Positions 9,312 through 18,233 are shown, counted from the first letter of the stretch. The stretch is DNA of 64,000 nt from Nocardioides sp. S-1144 (GCF_005954645.2 NZ_CP040695.2:2914001-2978000); one strand, 5' to 3'. Program-made: numbers and translations. Notes: a model not told the origin generated them from the sequence alone.

Positions 9312-9606
9312 CCCCGTGCCCGAGCCCGCGCCCGAGCCCGCGCCCGAGCCCGCGCCCGAGCCCGCAGCACTGCCCGCGCCCGACCTGGAGATCGACTGCC
9401 GCGGCCTGATGTGCCCGCAGCCGATCATCGACCTGGCCCGCCGGGTCGGCGACGTCCCGGTCGGCGGGGTGGTGGCAGTCGTGGCGACCGACGCGGCGGC
9501 GCGCCACGACGTCCCGGCGTGGTGCCGGATGCGCGGTCAGGAGTACCTCGGCCAGGACACCGCCGAGGACGGCGTCCCGCGCTACGTGGTCCGGCGCACG
9601 ACCTAG
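9301..9606 (+). CDS. TusA-family sulfur carrier protein
   Basis: This 101-residue protein has an N-terminal Pro/Glu/Ala tail of about 28 residues made by a 12-bp tandem repeat, then a SirA/TusA domain. The domain starts EIDCRGLMCPQPIIDLAR; the CPxP motif carries the persulfide-accepting Cys. It accepts sulfur from a cysteine desulfurase and relays it, in known systems to tRNA thiolation or cofactor synthesis. It overlaps the desulfurase gene by 11 bp. The low-complexity tail could be a linker, or the true start could be further in, but the next ATG lies inside the domain. Confidence 0.88.
   Translation: MAPDPVPEPAPEPAPEPAPEPAALPAPDLEIDCRGLMCPQPIIDLARRVGDVPVGGVVAVVATDAAARHDVPAWCRMRGQEYLGQDTAEDGVPRYVVRRTT
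9319..9366 (+). repeat. 12-bp tandem repeat (four units) in the TusA-like gene
   Basis: Four consecutive copies of CCCGAGCCCGCG (the last with a final A) encode Pro-Glu-Pro-Ala repeats at the start of the TusA-like protein. The period is a multiple of three, so copy-number change would keep the frame. Confidence 0.9.
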
Positions 9607-9619
9607 CGCCCCGGCGGAC

Positions 9620-10594
9620 TCAGCCGAGGTGCGCGGCGACCTCGGCGGCGGCCTGGGCGCCGTAGGACAGCTCGAGACGGGCCACGAACTCGGCCGGCGT
9701 GAAGGAGTACTCCTGCGTGCCGATCGTCTCGACGACGTAGGCGGCCAGGACGCAGCCGACCTGGGCGGCGCGCTCGAGGCCGAGCTCCCACTCGAGCGCG
9801 GCCAGGAAGCCGGCGCGGAAGGCGTCGCCGACGCCGGTCGGCTCGACCGCGACCACGCCGGAGGCGGCGGGGACCACGATCGGCTCCTCGCCGGTGCGGA
9901 CGACGCGCACGCCGTCCTTGCCGAGCGTGGTGACCTGGGTGCCGACCCGGTCGAGCACCTCCGCGGCGCTCCAGCCGGTCTTCTGCTCGATCATGTGCGA
10001 CTCGTACTCGTTGGAGAACAGCAGCGTCGCGCCGTCGATGAGCTGGCGGATCATCGCGCCGTCGCCGAAGGCCAGCTGCTGGCTCGGGTCCGCGATGAAC
10101 GGGTAGCCGCGCTGGCGGCACTCGTCGGTGTGCCGCAGCATGCCGGCCGGGTCGTCGGCACCGACCAGGACGTAGTCGGGGGCCCCGACGCGGGCCACGA
10201 TCGGGGCCAGCTCGATGAGGCGGGCCTCGCTCATCGCACCGGGGTAGAACGACGCGATCTGGGCGCCGGTCGGGTCGGTGGTGCACACGAAGCGCGCGGT
10301 GTGCCTGCTGTCGGAGATCCGGACGGCGGAGCAGTCGACGCCGTGGCGCTCGAGCCAGGAGCGGTAGTCGGCGAAGTCGTCGCCGGCCGCGCCGACGAGC
10401 ACCGGACGCAGCCCGAGGCTGCCGAGACCGAAGGTCATGTTGGCCGCCACACCCCCGCGCCGGATCTCGAGGTCGTCGACCAGGAAGGACAGCGAGATCT
10501 TGTCGAGCTGCTCGACCACGAGCGAGTCGGCGAACTTGCCACCGAAGGACATCAGGTGGTCGGTGGCGATGGAGCCGGCGATGAGGAGAGGCAC
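9620..10594 (-). CDS. adoK: Adenosine kinase (PfkB/ribokinase family, actinobacterial type)
   Basis: The protein has 324 residues and resembles mycobacterial AdoK throughout: GSIATDHLM at the start, LSFLVDDLEIRRGGVAANM for nucleoside binding, FYPGAMSEAR, and the anion-hole/catalytic motif PTGVGDAFRAGF near residue 265. It phosphorylates adenosine to AMP in purine salvage. The GTG at 10594 was chosen because it puts GSIATDHLM the same distance from the N-terminus as in that family; a GTG at 10606 is the alternative. In mycobacteria the same gene lies between the oxidase genes and erpA, as here. Confidence 0.9.
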   Translation of the reverse strand: MPLLIAGSIATDHLMSFGGKFADSLVVEQLDKISLSFLVDDLEIRRGGVAANMTFGLGSLGLRPVLVGAAGDDFADYRSWLERHGVDCSAVRISDSRHTARFVCTTDPTGAQIASFYPGAMSEARLIELAPIVARVGAPDYVLVGADDPAGMLRHTDECRQRGYPFIADPSQQLAFGDGAMIRQLIDGATLLFSNEYESHMIEQKTGWSAAEVLDRVGTQVTTLGKDGVRVVRTGEEPIVVPAASGVVAVEPTGVGDAFRAGFLAALEWELGLERAAQVGCVLAAYVVETIGTQEYSFTPAEFVARLELSYGAQAAAEVAAHLG

Positions 10595-10657
10595 GTGGGG
10601 TAACACTACCCAGCGGTACGCGTTTCGGTACCAATCAGTAGGCCCTAGCGTCGAGCC

Positions 10658-10882
10658 ATGGCCTCGACCTCGCACTCCCACGACGACCTCGGGACCCCCG
10701 CCGAGATGCACGCCGACTGCCGGGCGACCGGCGACCGGCTGGGCCTCCGGCGTGCCGCCGAGCTGGCCTCGCGACCGGCGCCGAGCCTGCACTTCGACGA
10801 GCAGCCCGGCGAGCGGCCGAAGCCCCGCATCGAGATCTCGGAGGCGGCGGCCCGGCTCGCCGCCGCGCTGTACGGCCGCTGA
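10658..10882 (+). CDS. Small hypothetical protein (74 aa)
   Basis: The ATG opens 74 codons that almost all end in G or C, like the real genes around it. The product is hydrophilic, with a His/Asp-rich start (TSHSHDDLG), a central EQPGERPKPR segment and an Ala-rich C-terminal helix (EISEAAARLAAALYGR). I do not recognise a family. It is divergent from adoK and ends 34 bp before a strong hairpin, so it looks like a single-gene transcript. Confidence 0.6.
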   Translation: MASTSHSHDDLGTPAEMHADCRATGDRLGLRRAAELASRPAPSLHFDEQPGERPKPRIEISEAAARLAAALYGR

Positions 10883-10916
10883 ATCCCAGCCGTACCGGCC
10901 GCCGCTCCACGGACGA

Positions 10917-10949
10917 CGAGAGCCCCCCGACAAGGTCGGGGGGCTCTCG
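10917..10949. terminator. Perfect 15-bp hairpin between the small gene and erpA
   Basis: Arms 10917-10931 and 10935-10949 pair perfectly over 15 bp with a 3-nt loop. The hairpin sits between the convergent ends of the 74-aa gene (plus strand) and erpA (minus strand), so it can serve both. There is no long T run on either side. Confidence 0.8.
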
Positions 10950-10978
10950 TGCGGGCGGGCCCGGGGTGGGCCCTGCTG

Positions 10979-11344
10979 TCAGTGGAAGGAGTCCCCGCAG
11001 GCGCAGGAACCCGTCGCGTTCGGGTTGTCGATGGTGAAGCCCTGCTTCTCGATCGAGTCGACGAAGTCGATCTCGGCGCCGTTGAGGTAGGGAACGCTCA
11101 TCCGGTCGACGACCACGGAGACGCCGTCGAAGTCGGTGACGACGTCACCGTCGAGGGTGCGCTCGTCGAAGAAGAGCTGGTACCGCAGGCCGCTGCAGCC
11201 ACCGGGCTGCACGCTGATCCGGAGGGCGAGGTCGTCGCGACCCTCCTGGGCGAGGAGGCTCTGCACCTTGGCAGCGGCCACCGGGCTCAGGTTGATCTGG
11301 TCGGTGCGGCGCTCGGTCGTGGTGGTCTCGAGCTGCTCGGTCAT
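10979..11344 (-). CDS. erpA: Iron-sulfur cluster insertion protein ErpA (HesB/IscA family)
   Basis: This 121-residue A-type carrier has the three conserved cysteines: one in GGCSGLRYQ and two in the C-terminal GSCACGDSF. It delivers Fe-S clusters to target proteins. The first 18 residues are a Thr/Glu/Arg-rich extension. It lies between glycerate kinase upstream and adoK downstream on the same strand, the order known from mycobacteria. Nearby Fe-S users in this window are nadA and the molybdopterin oxidoreductase. Confidence 0.93.
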   Translation of the reverse strand: MTEQLETTTTERRTDQINLSPVAAAKVQSLLAQEGRDDLALRISVQPGGCSGLRYQLFFDERTLDGDVVTDFDGVSVVVDRMSVPYLNGAEIDFVDSIEKQGFTIDNPNATGSCACGDSFH

Positions 11345-11446
11345 GTCGATGACTCCCGTGAGGTTGGCCTGGAAAGGTGGGGCGGTGGTGCCTGGGTCGA
11401 TCTCCTGGTCAATGGTCGCACACCGAGGGTTATTCCTGGGCCGGCC

Positions 11447-12523
11447 CTACACCGGGCGCGACCAGGTCCGGGCCACCCGGGCGGCGACGTCCGCGAGGGC
11501 TCCGGCGGGGTCGGCGAAGGCGCGCTCCTCCCCCACCAGCTCCACCAACGAGTAGGCCGACTCGACCCCGAGCGCGCGCATCTCGCGGGAGCCGACCAGC
11601 ACCTGCCCGGCGATGGCGACGCACGGGCGCAGCGCCTCCGCGGCGACCTCGGCGACGCCGTAGGGCACCTTGCCCGACCGGCTGGAGAAGTCGAAGGCCC
11701 CCTCGCCGGTGATCACCAGGTCGGCCTGACGGGCCCGCTCGGCCAGCCGGACGGCGTCCGCCACCAGCCGGATCCCCGGCTCGCGCCGCGCGCCCAGGCA
11801 GAGCAGCGCGAAGCCGAGCCCGCCGGCCGCCCCGGCCCCCTTGTCGAGCGAGGTGCGCCGGTTCGTGGCGGCCGCGAAGCCCTCGAGCCAGCCGTCGACC
11901 TCCGCGATCCGGTCCTCGCCGAGCCCCTTCTGCGGGCCGAAGGTCTTGGTGGCGCCGAAGAGGCCGGTGAGCGGGATGTCGACGTCGGAGGCGAGCACGA
12001 GCGAGGCCCCCGGGCTCGGCAGCCTGACCTCGGTGACCCCGGCCAGGCCCGCGACGCCCGCGTCGAGGGGCCGGTCGGCCTGCGCGCCCAGCGCGGCGAG
12101 GAGGCCGGCGCCGCCGTCGTTGGTGCCGGACCCGCCGAGCCCGACCACGACCGTGGTCGCCCCGGACCCGATCGCGGCGCGCACCAGCTCGCCGACACCG
12201 AAGGTCGAGGCCTCCTCGGCGCGCTCGCCGCCGGTCAGGTGCAGGCCGCAGGCCTGGGCGCTCTCGACGTAGGCGGTGTCGCCGACGCGCAGCACGGTCG
12301 CGGGCACCGGCTCGCCGAGCGGGCCGCGCACCGTGGCGACGTCGAGCCGGCCGCCGAGCGCGGCGTGCAGGACGTCGACGAACCCGGGCCCGCCGTCGGC
12401 CATCGGAGCGAGGTCGAGCTCGTCGTCGGGCGCCCGGCGGCGCCAGCCCGCGGCGATCGCCTCGGCCGCCTCCACGGCGGTCAGGGTGCCGGCGAACTTG
12501 TCGGGTGCCACGAGGACGCGCAT
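11447..12523 (-). CDS. Glycerate kinase (GlxK/GarK family)
   Basis: This 358-residue protein starts at the ATG of MRVLVAPDKFAGTLTA, the family's N-terminal signature. Other landmarks are MADGGPGFVDVL, VVGLGGSGTNDGGAG (phosphate-binding loop) and DLVITGEGAFDFSSRSGKVP near the C-terminus. It phosphorylates glycerate to 2- or 3-phosphoglycerate; the isomer cannot be told from sequence. It is co-directional with erpA and adoK, with about 100 bp to erpA, and is divergent from the GNAT gene with only 45 bp between starts. Confidence 0.92.
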   Translation of the reverse strand: MRVLVAPDKFAGTLTAVEAAEAIAAGWRRRAPDDELDLAPMADGGPGFVDVLHAALGGRLDVATVRGPLGEPVPATVLRVGDTAYVESAQACGLHLTGGERAEEASTFGVGELVRAAIGSGATTVVVGLGGSGTNDGGAGLLAALGAQADRPLDAGVAGLAGVTEVRLPSPGASLVLASDVDIPLTGLFGATKTFGPQKGLGEDRIAEVDGWLEGFAAATNRRTSLDKGAGAAGGLGFALLCLGARREPGIRLVADAVRLAERARQADLVITGEGAFDFSSRSGKVPYGVAEVAAEALRPCVAIAGQVLVGSREMRALGVESAYSLVELVGEERAFADPAGALADVAARVARTWSRPV

Positions 12524-12568
12524 GCGGCCATAGTGCCCACCCCCCGCGCCGGTCCCTACGGTGGTGCC

Positions 12569-13456
12569 GTGAGTGGTGTGCTGATCCGGCCGATGCGGGC
12601 CGACGACGTCCCGACCGCCGAGCGGCTCTCGGACGAGGCGTTCCTCGAGCTCGACCGCCGCGTGTTCCGGCGTGACCAGCCCGACCCGGAGCCGCGCCGT
12701 CCCGACCACAGCGCCGGGTGGGTCGAGCGGACCCGGCACCTGCTCGGGACCGACGCCGCCGGGTGTTGGGTCGCCGAGGAGGACGGCGCGATGCTCGGCT
12801 TCGCCACCAGCCTCCGGCGCGAGGGCACCTGGGTCCTGGCGACCTACGCCGTGCGCCCCGGCCAGCAGGGCCGCGGGCTGGGCAAGCAGGTCCTGGACGC
12901 GGCGCTCACCCACAGCCAGGGGTGCCTGCGCGGGATGCTCTCGGCCTCCGACGACCCCCGGGCCGTGCGCCGCTACCTGCTGGCCGGCTTCACGATGCAC
13001 CCGCAGATGAGCCTGTCCGGCGCCGTCGACCGCACCGCGATCCCACCGGACGCCGGCGCGAAGGTGCGCGAGGCGACCGCCGCCGACACCGACCTGATGG
13101 ACTCCGTCGACCGGCACTGCCGCGGCGCGGCCCACGGACCGGACCACCCGCTGATGCAGCGGATCTTCCGCGCGGTCGTGAGCGACTCCACGACCGGGTC
13201 GGGCTACGCCTACCTCAACCCGCGCGGTGCGGTGGCGCTGCTCGCGGCCACGAACCGCCGCACCGCGCAGCGGCTGCTGTGGTCGGCGATCGCCGAGGGG
13301 CCGGGCGAGCAGACCATCGGCCACGTCACCGCCGCGAACGCCTGGGCGGTCGAGATCGGCACCGCCGTCCGGCTCGGGCTGCGGACCTCGGGCTACCTCG
13401 CGCTGCGCGGGATGCGGCCGCCGACGACGTACCTGCACAACGGCGCGTTGCTCTAG
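12569..13456 (+). CDS. GNAT-family N-acetyltransferase
   Basis: The GTG at 12569 gives 295 residues. The first domain has the acetyl-CoA loop as VRPGQQGRGLGKQVLDAAL (about residues 98-116), matching the R/Q-x-x-G-x-G/A pattern. The second half (from about 165) looks like a degenerate second GNAT-like domain without the loop. The substrate is unknown. It ends 16 bp before nadA on the same strand, so the two are probably co-transcribed, though a functional link is not evident. Confidence 0.85.
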   Translation: MSGVLIRPMRADDVPTAERLSDEAFLELDRRVFRRDQPDPEPRRPDHSAGWVERTRHLLGTDAAGCWVAEEDGAMLGFATSLRREGTWVLATYAVRPGQQGRGLGKQVLDAALTHSQGCLRGMLSASDDPRAVRRYLLAGFTMHPQMSLSGAVDRTAIPPDAGAKVREATAADTDLMDSVDRHCRGAAHGPDHPLMQRIFRAVVSDSTTGSGYAYLNPRGAVALLAATNRRTAQRLLWSAIAEGPGEQTIGHVTAANAWAVEIGTAVRLGLRTSGYLALRGMRPPTTYLHNGALL

Positions 13457-13472
13457 ATCCTAGGATTGAGCC

Positions 13473-14648
13473 ATGACGACCGTCGACCTGCCGCTCCTGC
13501 CCCTCGGCCGGGGCGTCGACCGCGCCTCCGAGCGCGGGGTGGAGTGCCCCGGCGACCTGCCGCAGGCCTCCGACCCCGACCTGGTGGCGCGCGCCCTGGC
13601 GGCCAAGGAGGCGCTCGGCGAGCGGGTCTTCGTCCTGGGTCACCACTACCAGCGCGACGAGGTCATCCAGTTCGCCGACGTCACCGGCGACTCCTTCAAG
13701 CTCGCCCGCGACGCCGCGGCCCGCCCGGAGGCGGAGTTCATCGTCTTCTGCGGCGTGCACTTCATGGCCGAGTCGGCCGACATCCTCACCGGCCCCGGGC
13801 AGCAGGTCGTGCTCCCCGACCTGGCGGCCGGCTGCTCGATGGCCGACATGGCCCGGCTCCCCCAGGTCGAGGCGGCCTGGCAGGCGATGGCCGACGCCGG
13901 GCTCCAGGACGTCGTGGTCCCGGTGACCTACATGAACTCCAGCGCCGACATCAAGGCGTTCTGCGGCCGCAACGGCGGCGTCGTGTGCACCTCGTCGAAC
14001 GCCGAGGTCGCCCTCGAGTGGGCCTTCGAGCAGCGCGGCCCGGACACCAAGGTGCTCTTCCTGCCCGACCAGCACCTCGGCCGCAACACCGCGGTGCTGA
14101 AGATGGGCTACACCCTCGACGACTGCGTCGTCTGGAACCCGCACCTGCCCGGCGGCGGGGTCAGCGTCGAGGCGCTGCGCGAGGCGAAGGTCATCTTGTG
14201 GAAGGGCCACTGCTCGGTGCACGGCCGCTTCTCGACCAAGGTCGTCGACGAGCTGCGCGCCACCCTGCCCGACGTGCAGATCCTGGTGCACCCGGAGTGC
14301 CCGCACGACGTCGTCCTGTCGGCCGACCTGGTCGGCTCCACGGAGTTCATCATCAAGACGATCGAGGCGGCGCCACCCGGCTCGGTGTGGGCGATCGGCA
14401 CCGAGCTCAACCTGGTGCAGCGCCTGGCGCGGGCCCACCCCGACAAGACGATCGTCTTCCTCGACAAGAACGTCTGCTACTGCTCGACGATGAACCGGAT
14501 CGACCTGCCCCACTTCGTGTGGGCGATGGAGTCGCTGGTCGCGGGCGTCGTCGTCAACCGGATCGAGGTCGACCCCGCCACCGAGCGTGACGCCCTCGTG
14601 GCCCTGCAGCGGATGCTCGACCTCCCGGGCAAGAGCCACAAGGACTGA
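13473..14648 (+). CDS. nadA: Quinolinate synthase NadA
   Basis: This 391-residue enzyme condenses iminoaspartate with dihydroxyacetone phosphate to quinolinate, a precursor of NAD. It carries the family motifs LGHHYQRDEVIQFAD (near residue 54), CGVHFMAES, the Cys of HPECPHDVV, and NVCYCSTMNR, which together supply the [4Fe-4S] ligands. It is somewhat longer than E. coli NadA because of an N-terminal extension usual in actinobacteria. The usual partners nadB and nadC are not adjacent. Confidence 0.96.
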   Translation: MTTVDLPLLPLGRGVDRASERGVECPGDLPQASDPDLVARALAAKEALGERVFVLGHHYQRDEVIQFADVTGDSFKLARDAAARPEAEFIVFCGVHFMAESADILTGPGQQVVLPDLAAGCSMADMARLPQVEAAWQAMADAGLQDVVVPVTYMNSSADIKAFCGRNGGVVCTSSNAEVALEWAFEQRGPDTKVLFLPDQHLGRNTAVLKMGYTLDDCVVWNPHLPGGGVSVEALREAKVILWKGHCSVHGRFSTKVVDELRATLPDVQILVHPECPHDVVLSADLVGSTEFIIKTIEAAPPGSVWAIGTELNLVQRLARAHPDKTIVFLDKNVCYCSTMNRIDLPHFVWAMESLVAGVVVNRIEVDPATERDALVALQRMLDLPGKSHKD

Positions 14649-14784
14649 CCGGTCACCCACGCCCGGCCCCTCGAGGTGCGCGGCAGCGCCCGAGCCCGTC
14701 GTCGGGCCGCCGCTGCGACGAGCACCACGAGCGGCGACAGCACCGTGCGACCGTGTTGCCCGGCAGCGACCGGACGGAGCACGA

Positions 14785-14819
14785 CCGGGCCGCTGGGGCT
14801 TGTCGCCCCGGCGGCCCGG
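14785..14819. terminator. GC-rich hairpin between convergent nadA and the sugar isomerase gene
   Basis: Arms 14785-14799 and 14805-14819 pair over 15 bp with one G-U-type mismatch and a 5-nt loop. It lies in the 200-bp convergent gap and could end transcription from both sides. No T run follows. The rest of the gap shows no gene. Confidence 0.6.
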
Positions 14820-14850
14820 CCGTCGTCTCGTTCCTAGATCGCCACGTCGG

Positions 14851-15816
14851 TCAGAAGTTGGTGTGCTCCAGGTAGAGCTTGCCGACGGCTGCCGAGGTGA
14901 GCGGCGACACGTCGGGGGTGTCGTTCTCGACGATGTACTCCTCCGCGTCGTGCTTGCGGAAGATCGCCGGGAAGTCGATGACGCCCGTGCCCAGGTCGCA
15001 CATGTCTCCACCCGCGGCGGCCGAGCGGTCCTTGACGTGGAACTGCCGAACCGTCTGCGGCGCCTTGCGGATGACGTCGTTGACGAACTTGATCGGGTTG
15101 GCCTCGCCGCGGTTCACACCGCCGGTGTAGACCCAGTACAGGTCGGCCTCGAGGTGGACCAGGCGCGGGTCGAGCTCCTGGGTGAGCACGTCCCACGGCG
15201 TCTTGCCGCCGCCGAGGTCGATGGTGAACTCGTGGGCGTGGTTGTGGTAGCCGTACTTGAGGCCACGACGCTTGGCGGCGTAGGCCTCGATGTTCATCTG
15301 CTCGGCCCAGGCCTGCCAGTCGCTCAGCTTGTCGGAGTTGAGGTAGGGCACCACGATGTAGCGCTGACCCAGCGTGTTGGCGTCGTCGAACTTCTTGTTG
15401 CGCGCCGCCGTGCTGTCGCTGATGCCGTCGTGGCTGGAGCTGGCCCAGATGCCCAGCTGGTCGAGGCGCTGCTTCATCTGCGCCGCGGTGTAGTGGTAGA
15501 GACCGGCGCGCTCGACGCGCGGGTAGGCGTACTGCGAGAGGCGGGTCAGCGCCAGCTCGACGCTCGCGGGGTCGGTCATCGCCGCCCGCAGGGTGTACAG
15601 CTGGATGCTGATCCGACCCTCGGGCACCTGCTTCTTGCGACTCCGGCCGTTGGCCTTGTCCTGGCCGGCCGCCTCGGCCGCCGTGGCGCCGAGCGCGCCG
15701 ACCGACGCCAGCCCGGCCGCACCGAGTGCCGCCCCACGGAGCAGTCCTCGACGACTCGCGCCCTGCCGCTCCAGCGACTGCCGCAGGGCGGCCTCGCCGT
15801 CATATCCGTAACACAT
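14851..15816 (-). CDS. Secreted sugar phosphate isomerase/epimerase-like TIM barrel protein (Tat signal)
   Basis: The protein has 321 residues. A twin-arginine signal (SRRGLLRGAALGAAG, about residues 21-35) precedes an AP-endonuclease-2/xylose-isomerase-like TIM barrel. Candidate metal ligands are SSHDG, YGYHNHAHEF, VHLEADLYW, FHVKD and YIVEND. Proteins of this family isomerise or epimerise sugars and inositols; export through Tat suggests an extracytoplasmic, metal-loaded enzyme. The ATG has a GGA site seven bases upstream. The secreted sugar dehydrogenase gene lies just upstream on the same strand, so the two probably work on the same extracellular sugar. Confidence 0.8.
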   Translation of the reverse strand: MCYGYDGEAALRQSLERQGASRRGLLRGAALGAAGLASVGALGATAAEAAGQDKANGRSRKKQVPEGRISIQLYTLRAAMTDPASVELALTRLSQYAYPRVERAGLYHYTAAQMKQRLDQLGIWASSSHDGISDSTAARNKKFDDANTLGQRYIVVPYLNSDKLSDWQAWAEQMNIEAYAAKRRGLKYGYHNHAHEFTIDLGGGKTPWDVLTQELDPRLVHLEADLYWVYTGGVNRGEANPIKFVNDVIRKAPQTVRQFHVKDRSAAAGGDMCDLGTGVIDFPAIFRKHDAEEYIVENDTPDVSPLTSAAVGKLYLEHTNF

Positions 15817-15922
15817 GGTGGATTCCTCTCGATCGTGGTTCTGGCTGGGTGTAGGGGGTATGGGTGACGCCGGACCGGCGGCCCGCCCGGAGCGAGCGGA
15901 CCGCCGGTGCTGTGGCCGTCAG

Positions 15923-18055
15923 TCAGGCGCCGCTCGGCTCGAGCCGCACCTCGGCGCTGCCGGTCAGCCCGCCGTCGTTGTACTGGGCGACGAAGACCGC
16001 GCTGAGGTCGTCCTCGCCCGGGTCGTGACCGCCCGGCACGGTGGTGGTCAGGGTGCCCGTGCAGCCGTTGGCGGTGCTCTGCGGGTGACCGTGGCTGTCG
16101 TGACCCAGGATGTAGGTCACCGTCACCTGGTTGCAGTCGACCTCCGTGTCGTCGGTCACCGTCACCTCGTAGGTCACGGTGTCGCCGAACTGGAAGGTGT
16201 CGTCGGGCGTGGGCGTCACGAACTCGATCACCGGAGCCTGGTTGCCGACGGTGATGTCGACGTCGGCCGACGCGTGCCGGCCGCGGTGCTTGCCCCCGAC
16301 GTCGGTCACCGTGAGCGTGGCCCGGTAGGTGCCGTCCTCGGTGTAGCGGTGGGTCGGGTTCTTCTTGGTGCTGTCGAAGCGTCCGTCACCGTCGAAGTCC
16401 CACTGGTACTTGAGCTGGTCGCCGTCGGCGTCGGCCGTGCCGGCGCTGGAGAACTTCACCCGCAGCGGCGCCTTGCCCGCGGACGGGTCGGCCGTGACCA
16501 CCGGCACCGGGCTGTGGTTGCCCTTGGCCCCGATGTAGTCGATGCGCGAGAGCTGGGCGTCGGGGTTCTCGGCGAAGTAGCCGTCGCCGTACTCGAGCAC
16601 GTACAGCGCGCCGTTGGGGCCGAACTCCATGTCCATCGGGTTGTCGGTCACGATGCCGGGGACGACGTCCTCGATCGCGACGTCGTCGCCGGTGACGTGC
16701 AGGCCCTTGATCCAGTCGCGGCTCCACTCGTAGAGCAGCGGCGTGTTGTCGTACTGCTCGGGCCACGCGACGGGGGTCTTGCCGCGGGTGTCGCGCACGT
16801 CGTACTGGTAGGCCGGGCCGGCCATCGGGGAGATGCCGCCGGTGCCGAGCTCGGGGAACTGCTCCGAGACGGGGTAGGAGTAGAAGATCTCCGGCTTCTC
16901 GACCGGCGGCAGCTTGACGCGGCCGGTGTTGTGGACCGAGGTGTTGCGCGGGTTGGCGCAGTCGAAGGCTTCACCGGAGGTCTCGGTCTCGAAGTCGTAG
17001 TCGACGTAGGGGAGCTCGTCGGTCGCACAGAAGGGCCAGCCGTAGTTGGCGGGCTGGTCGATGACGACCCACTTGCCCTGGCCGGACGGCCCGCGCTCGG
17101 GGTCGGCGGTGTTGGCGTCCGGCGAGTAGTCGGCGACCCACAGCTTGTCGGTGCGGGGGTGGATCTCGATGCGGAACGGGTTGCGCAGCCCCATCGCGTA
17201 GATCTCGGGCCGGGTCTTGGGCGTGCCGGGCCGGAACAGGTTGCCCGTCGGGATCGTGTAGCCGCCGCGCTTGCCCGGCTTGACCCGCAGGATCTTGCCG
17301 CGCAGGTCGTTGGTGTTGCCCGAGGTCCGCTGGGCGTCGAAGGCCGGGTTGCGGTTGGGGCGCTCGTCGAGCGGCACGAAGCCGTCGGACTCGAAGGGGT
17401 TCGAGTCGTCGCCGGTGGCGAGGATCAGGTTGCCCTTGGAGTCGAAGACGATGTCGCCGCCGACGTGGCAGCAGATGCCGCGGTCGACCGGGACGTCGAG
17501 GATCCGGCGCTCGGTGTTGTTCTTGACCTCGCCGTTGACGAAGCGGAACTTCGACACCCGGATCACGCCCTTGTACGGCGCGAAGTCGGCGGCGGTGCCC
17601 TCGAGCGGTGCGTCACCCTCGTTGATCGAGGCGGTGGCCGGGTCGTCGGCCGGGGTGTCGAGGGGCGGTGAGTAGTAGAGGTAGACCCAGTTGTTCTTCT
17701 CCCCGTCGAACCCCGGGTCGAGGGCGATGCTCTGCAGCCCCTCCTCGTCGTGCTGGTAGACGTCGATCTGCCCGGCGATCGAGTTCACGCCGGTCTCGTA
17801 GTCGTTGTGCCAGATGACGCCGGCCCGCGTGGTGTGCAGGACGTCGCCGTCGGGCAGCACCGCGAGGTCCATCGGCTCGCCCGGGCGGTCGTTGAGCGTG
17901 ACCTTCTGGAACTCGCTGTCCGGGGGCGGGGCCGGCGGGTCGTCGTGGCCGGGGTGGGCGCCGGCCGGCGCGGTGATGCCGCCGACGGCGGCAAGTGGAA
18001 TGGCGATAGCGCCGGCGGCCATGGCGGCCAACACTCCCGAGAATCGATGTTGCAC
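15923..18055 (-). CDS. Secreted PQQ-type sugar dehydrogenase-like beta-propeller with PKD domain
   Basis: This 710-residue protein has a Sec signal (cleavage near GAHP, about residue 34). A glucose/sorbosone dehydrogenase beta-propeller spans about residues 50-500, with GGDIVFDSKGNLILATGD and GLRNPFRIEIHP. A PKD domain follows (about 510-605), then a further beta domain. Family members oxidise sugars outside the membrane with PQQ or a similar cofactor; whether this organism makes PQQ cannot be seen here. The GTG start has GGAG nine bases upstream. It is followed by the Tat-exported isomerase and preceded by a ROK regulator, all on one strand. Confidence 0.85.
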   Translation of the reverse strand: MQHRFSGVLAAMAAGAIAIPLAAVGGITAPAGAHPGHDDPPAPPPDSEFQKVTLNDRPGEPMDLAVLPDGDVLHTTRAGVIWHNDYETGVNSIAGQIDVYQHDEEGLQSIALDPGFDGEKNNWVYLYYSPPLDTPADDPATASINEGDAPLEGTAADFAPYKGVIRVSKFRFVNGEVKNNTERRILDVPVDRGICCHVGGDIVFDSKGNLILATGDDSNPFESDGFVPLDERPNRNPAFDAQRTSGNTNDLRGKILRVKPGKRGGYTIPTGNLFRPGTPKTRPEIYAMGLRNPFRIEIHPRTDKLWVADYSPDANTADPERGPSGQGKWVVIDQPANYGWPFCATDELPYVDYDFETETSGEAFDCANPRNTSVHNTGRVKLPPVEKPEIFYSYPVSEQFPELGTGGISPMAGPAYQYDVRDTRGKTPVAWPEQYDNTPLLYEWSRDWIKGLHVTGDDVAIEDVVPGIVTDNPMDMEFGPNGALYVLEYGDGYFAENPDAQLSRIDYIGAKGNHSPVPVVTADPSAGKAPLRVKFSSAGTADADGDQLKYQWDFDGDGRFDSTKKNPTHRYTEDGTYRATLTVTDVGGKHRGRHASADVDITVGNQAPVIEFVTPTPDDTFQFGDTVTYEVTVTDDTEVDCNQVTVTYILGHDSHGHPQSTANGCTGTLTTTVPGGHDPGEDDLSAVFVAQYNDGGLTGSAEVRLEPSGA

Positions 18056-18178
18056 GTATCTGCTCCTTGTGTTGACGAGCGGGACGGCCGTCTCCCCATG
18101 GCCTGCGCGTGCTCAGCCGAGTGACGACGGCCACATCGAACGTAGGGCGGTGCGCGCCGCGTCGTCAACCGGGTGGAC

Positions 18179-18192
18179 GACTTTCGCAAGTC
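18179..18192. promoter_or_regulatory. Candidate operator upstream of the sugar dehydrogenase
   Basis: GACTT-TCGC-AAGTC is a perfect inverted repeat (5-bp arms, 4-bp centre) in the 178-bp gap between the ROK regulator and the dehydrogenase it precedes. A further TTTGCG follows at 18194-18199, echoing the TTCGC half. The ROK protein is the obvious candidate binder, but this is inference from position. Confidence 0.4.
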
Positions 18193-18233
18193 ATTTGCGT
18201 ATCTCGGTCGGATGTGGACGTCGGCCGGGCGGG

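Noticed and set aside
10949..13456. One 835-residue protein ending in GNAT
   Set aside because: The frame before 12569 is antisense to erpA and glycerate kinase. The real GNAT start is the GTG at 12569.
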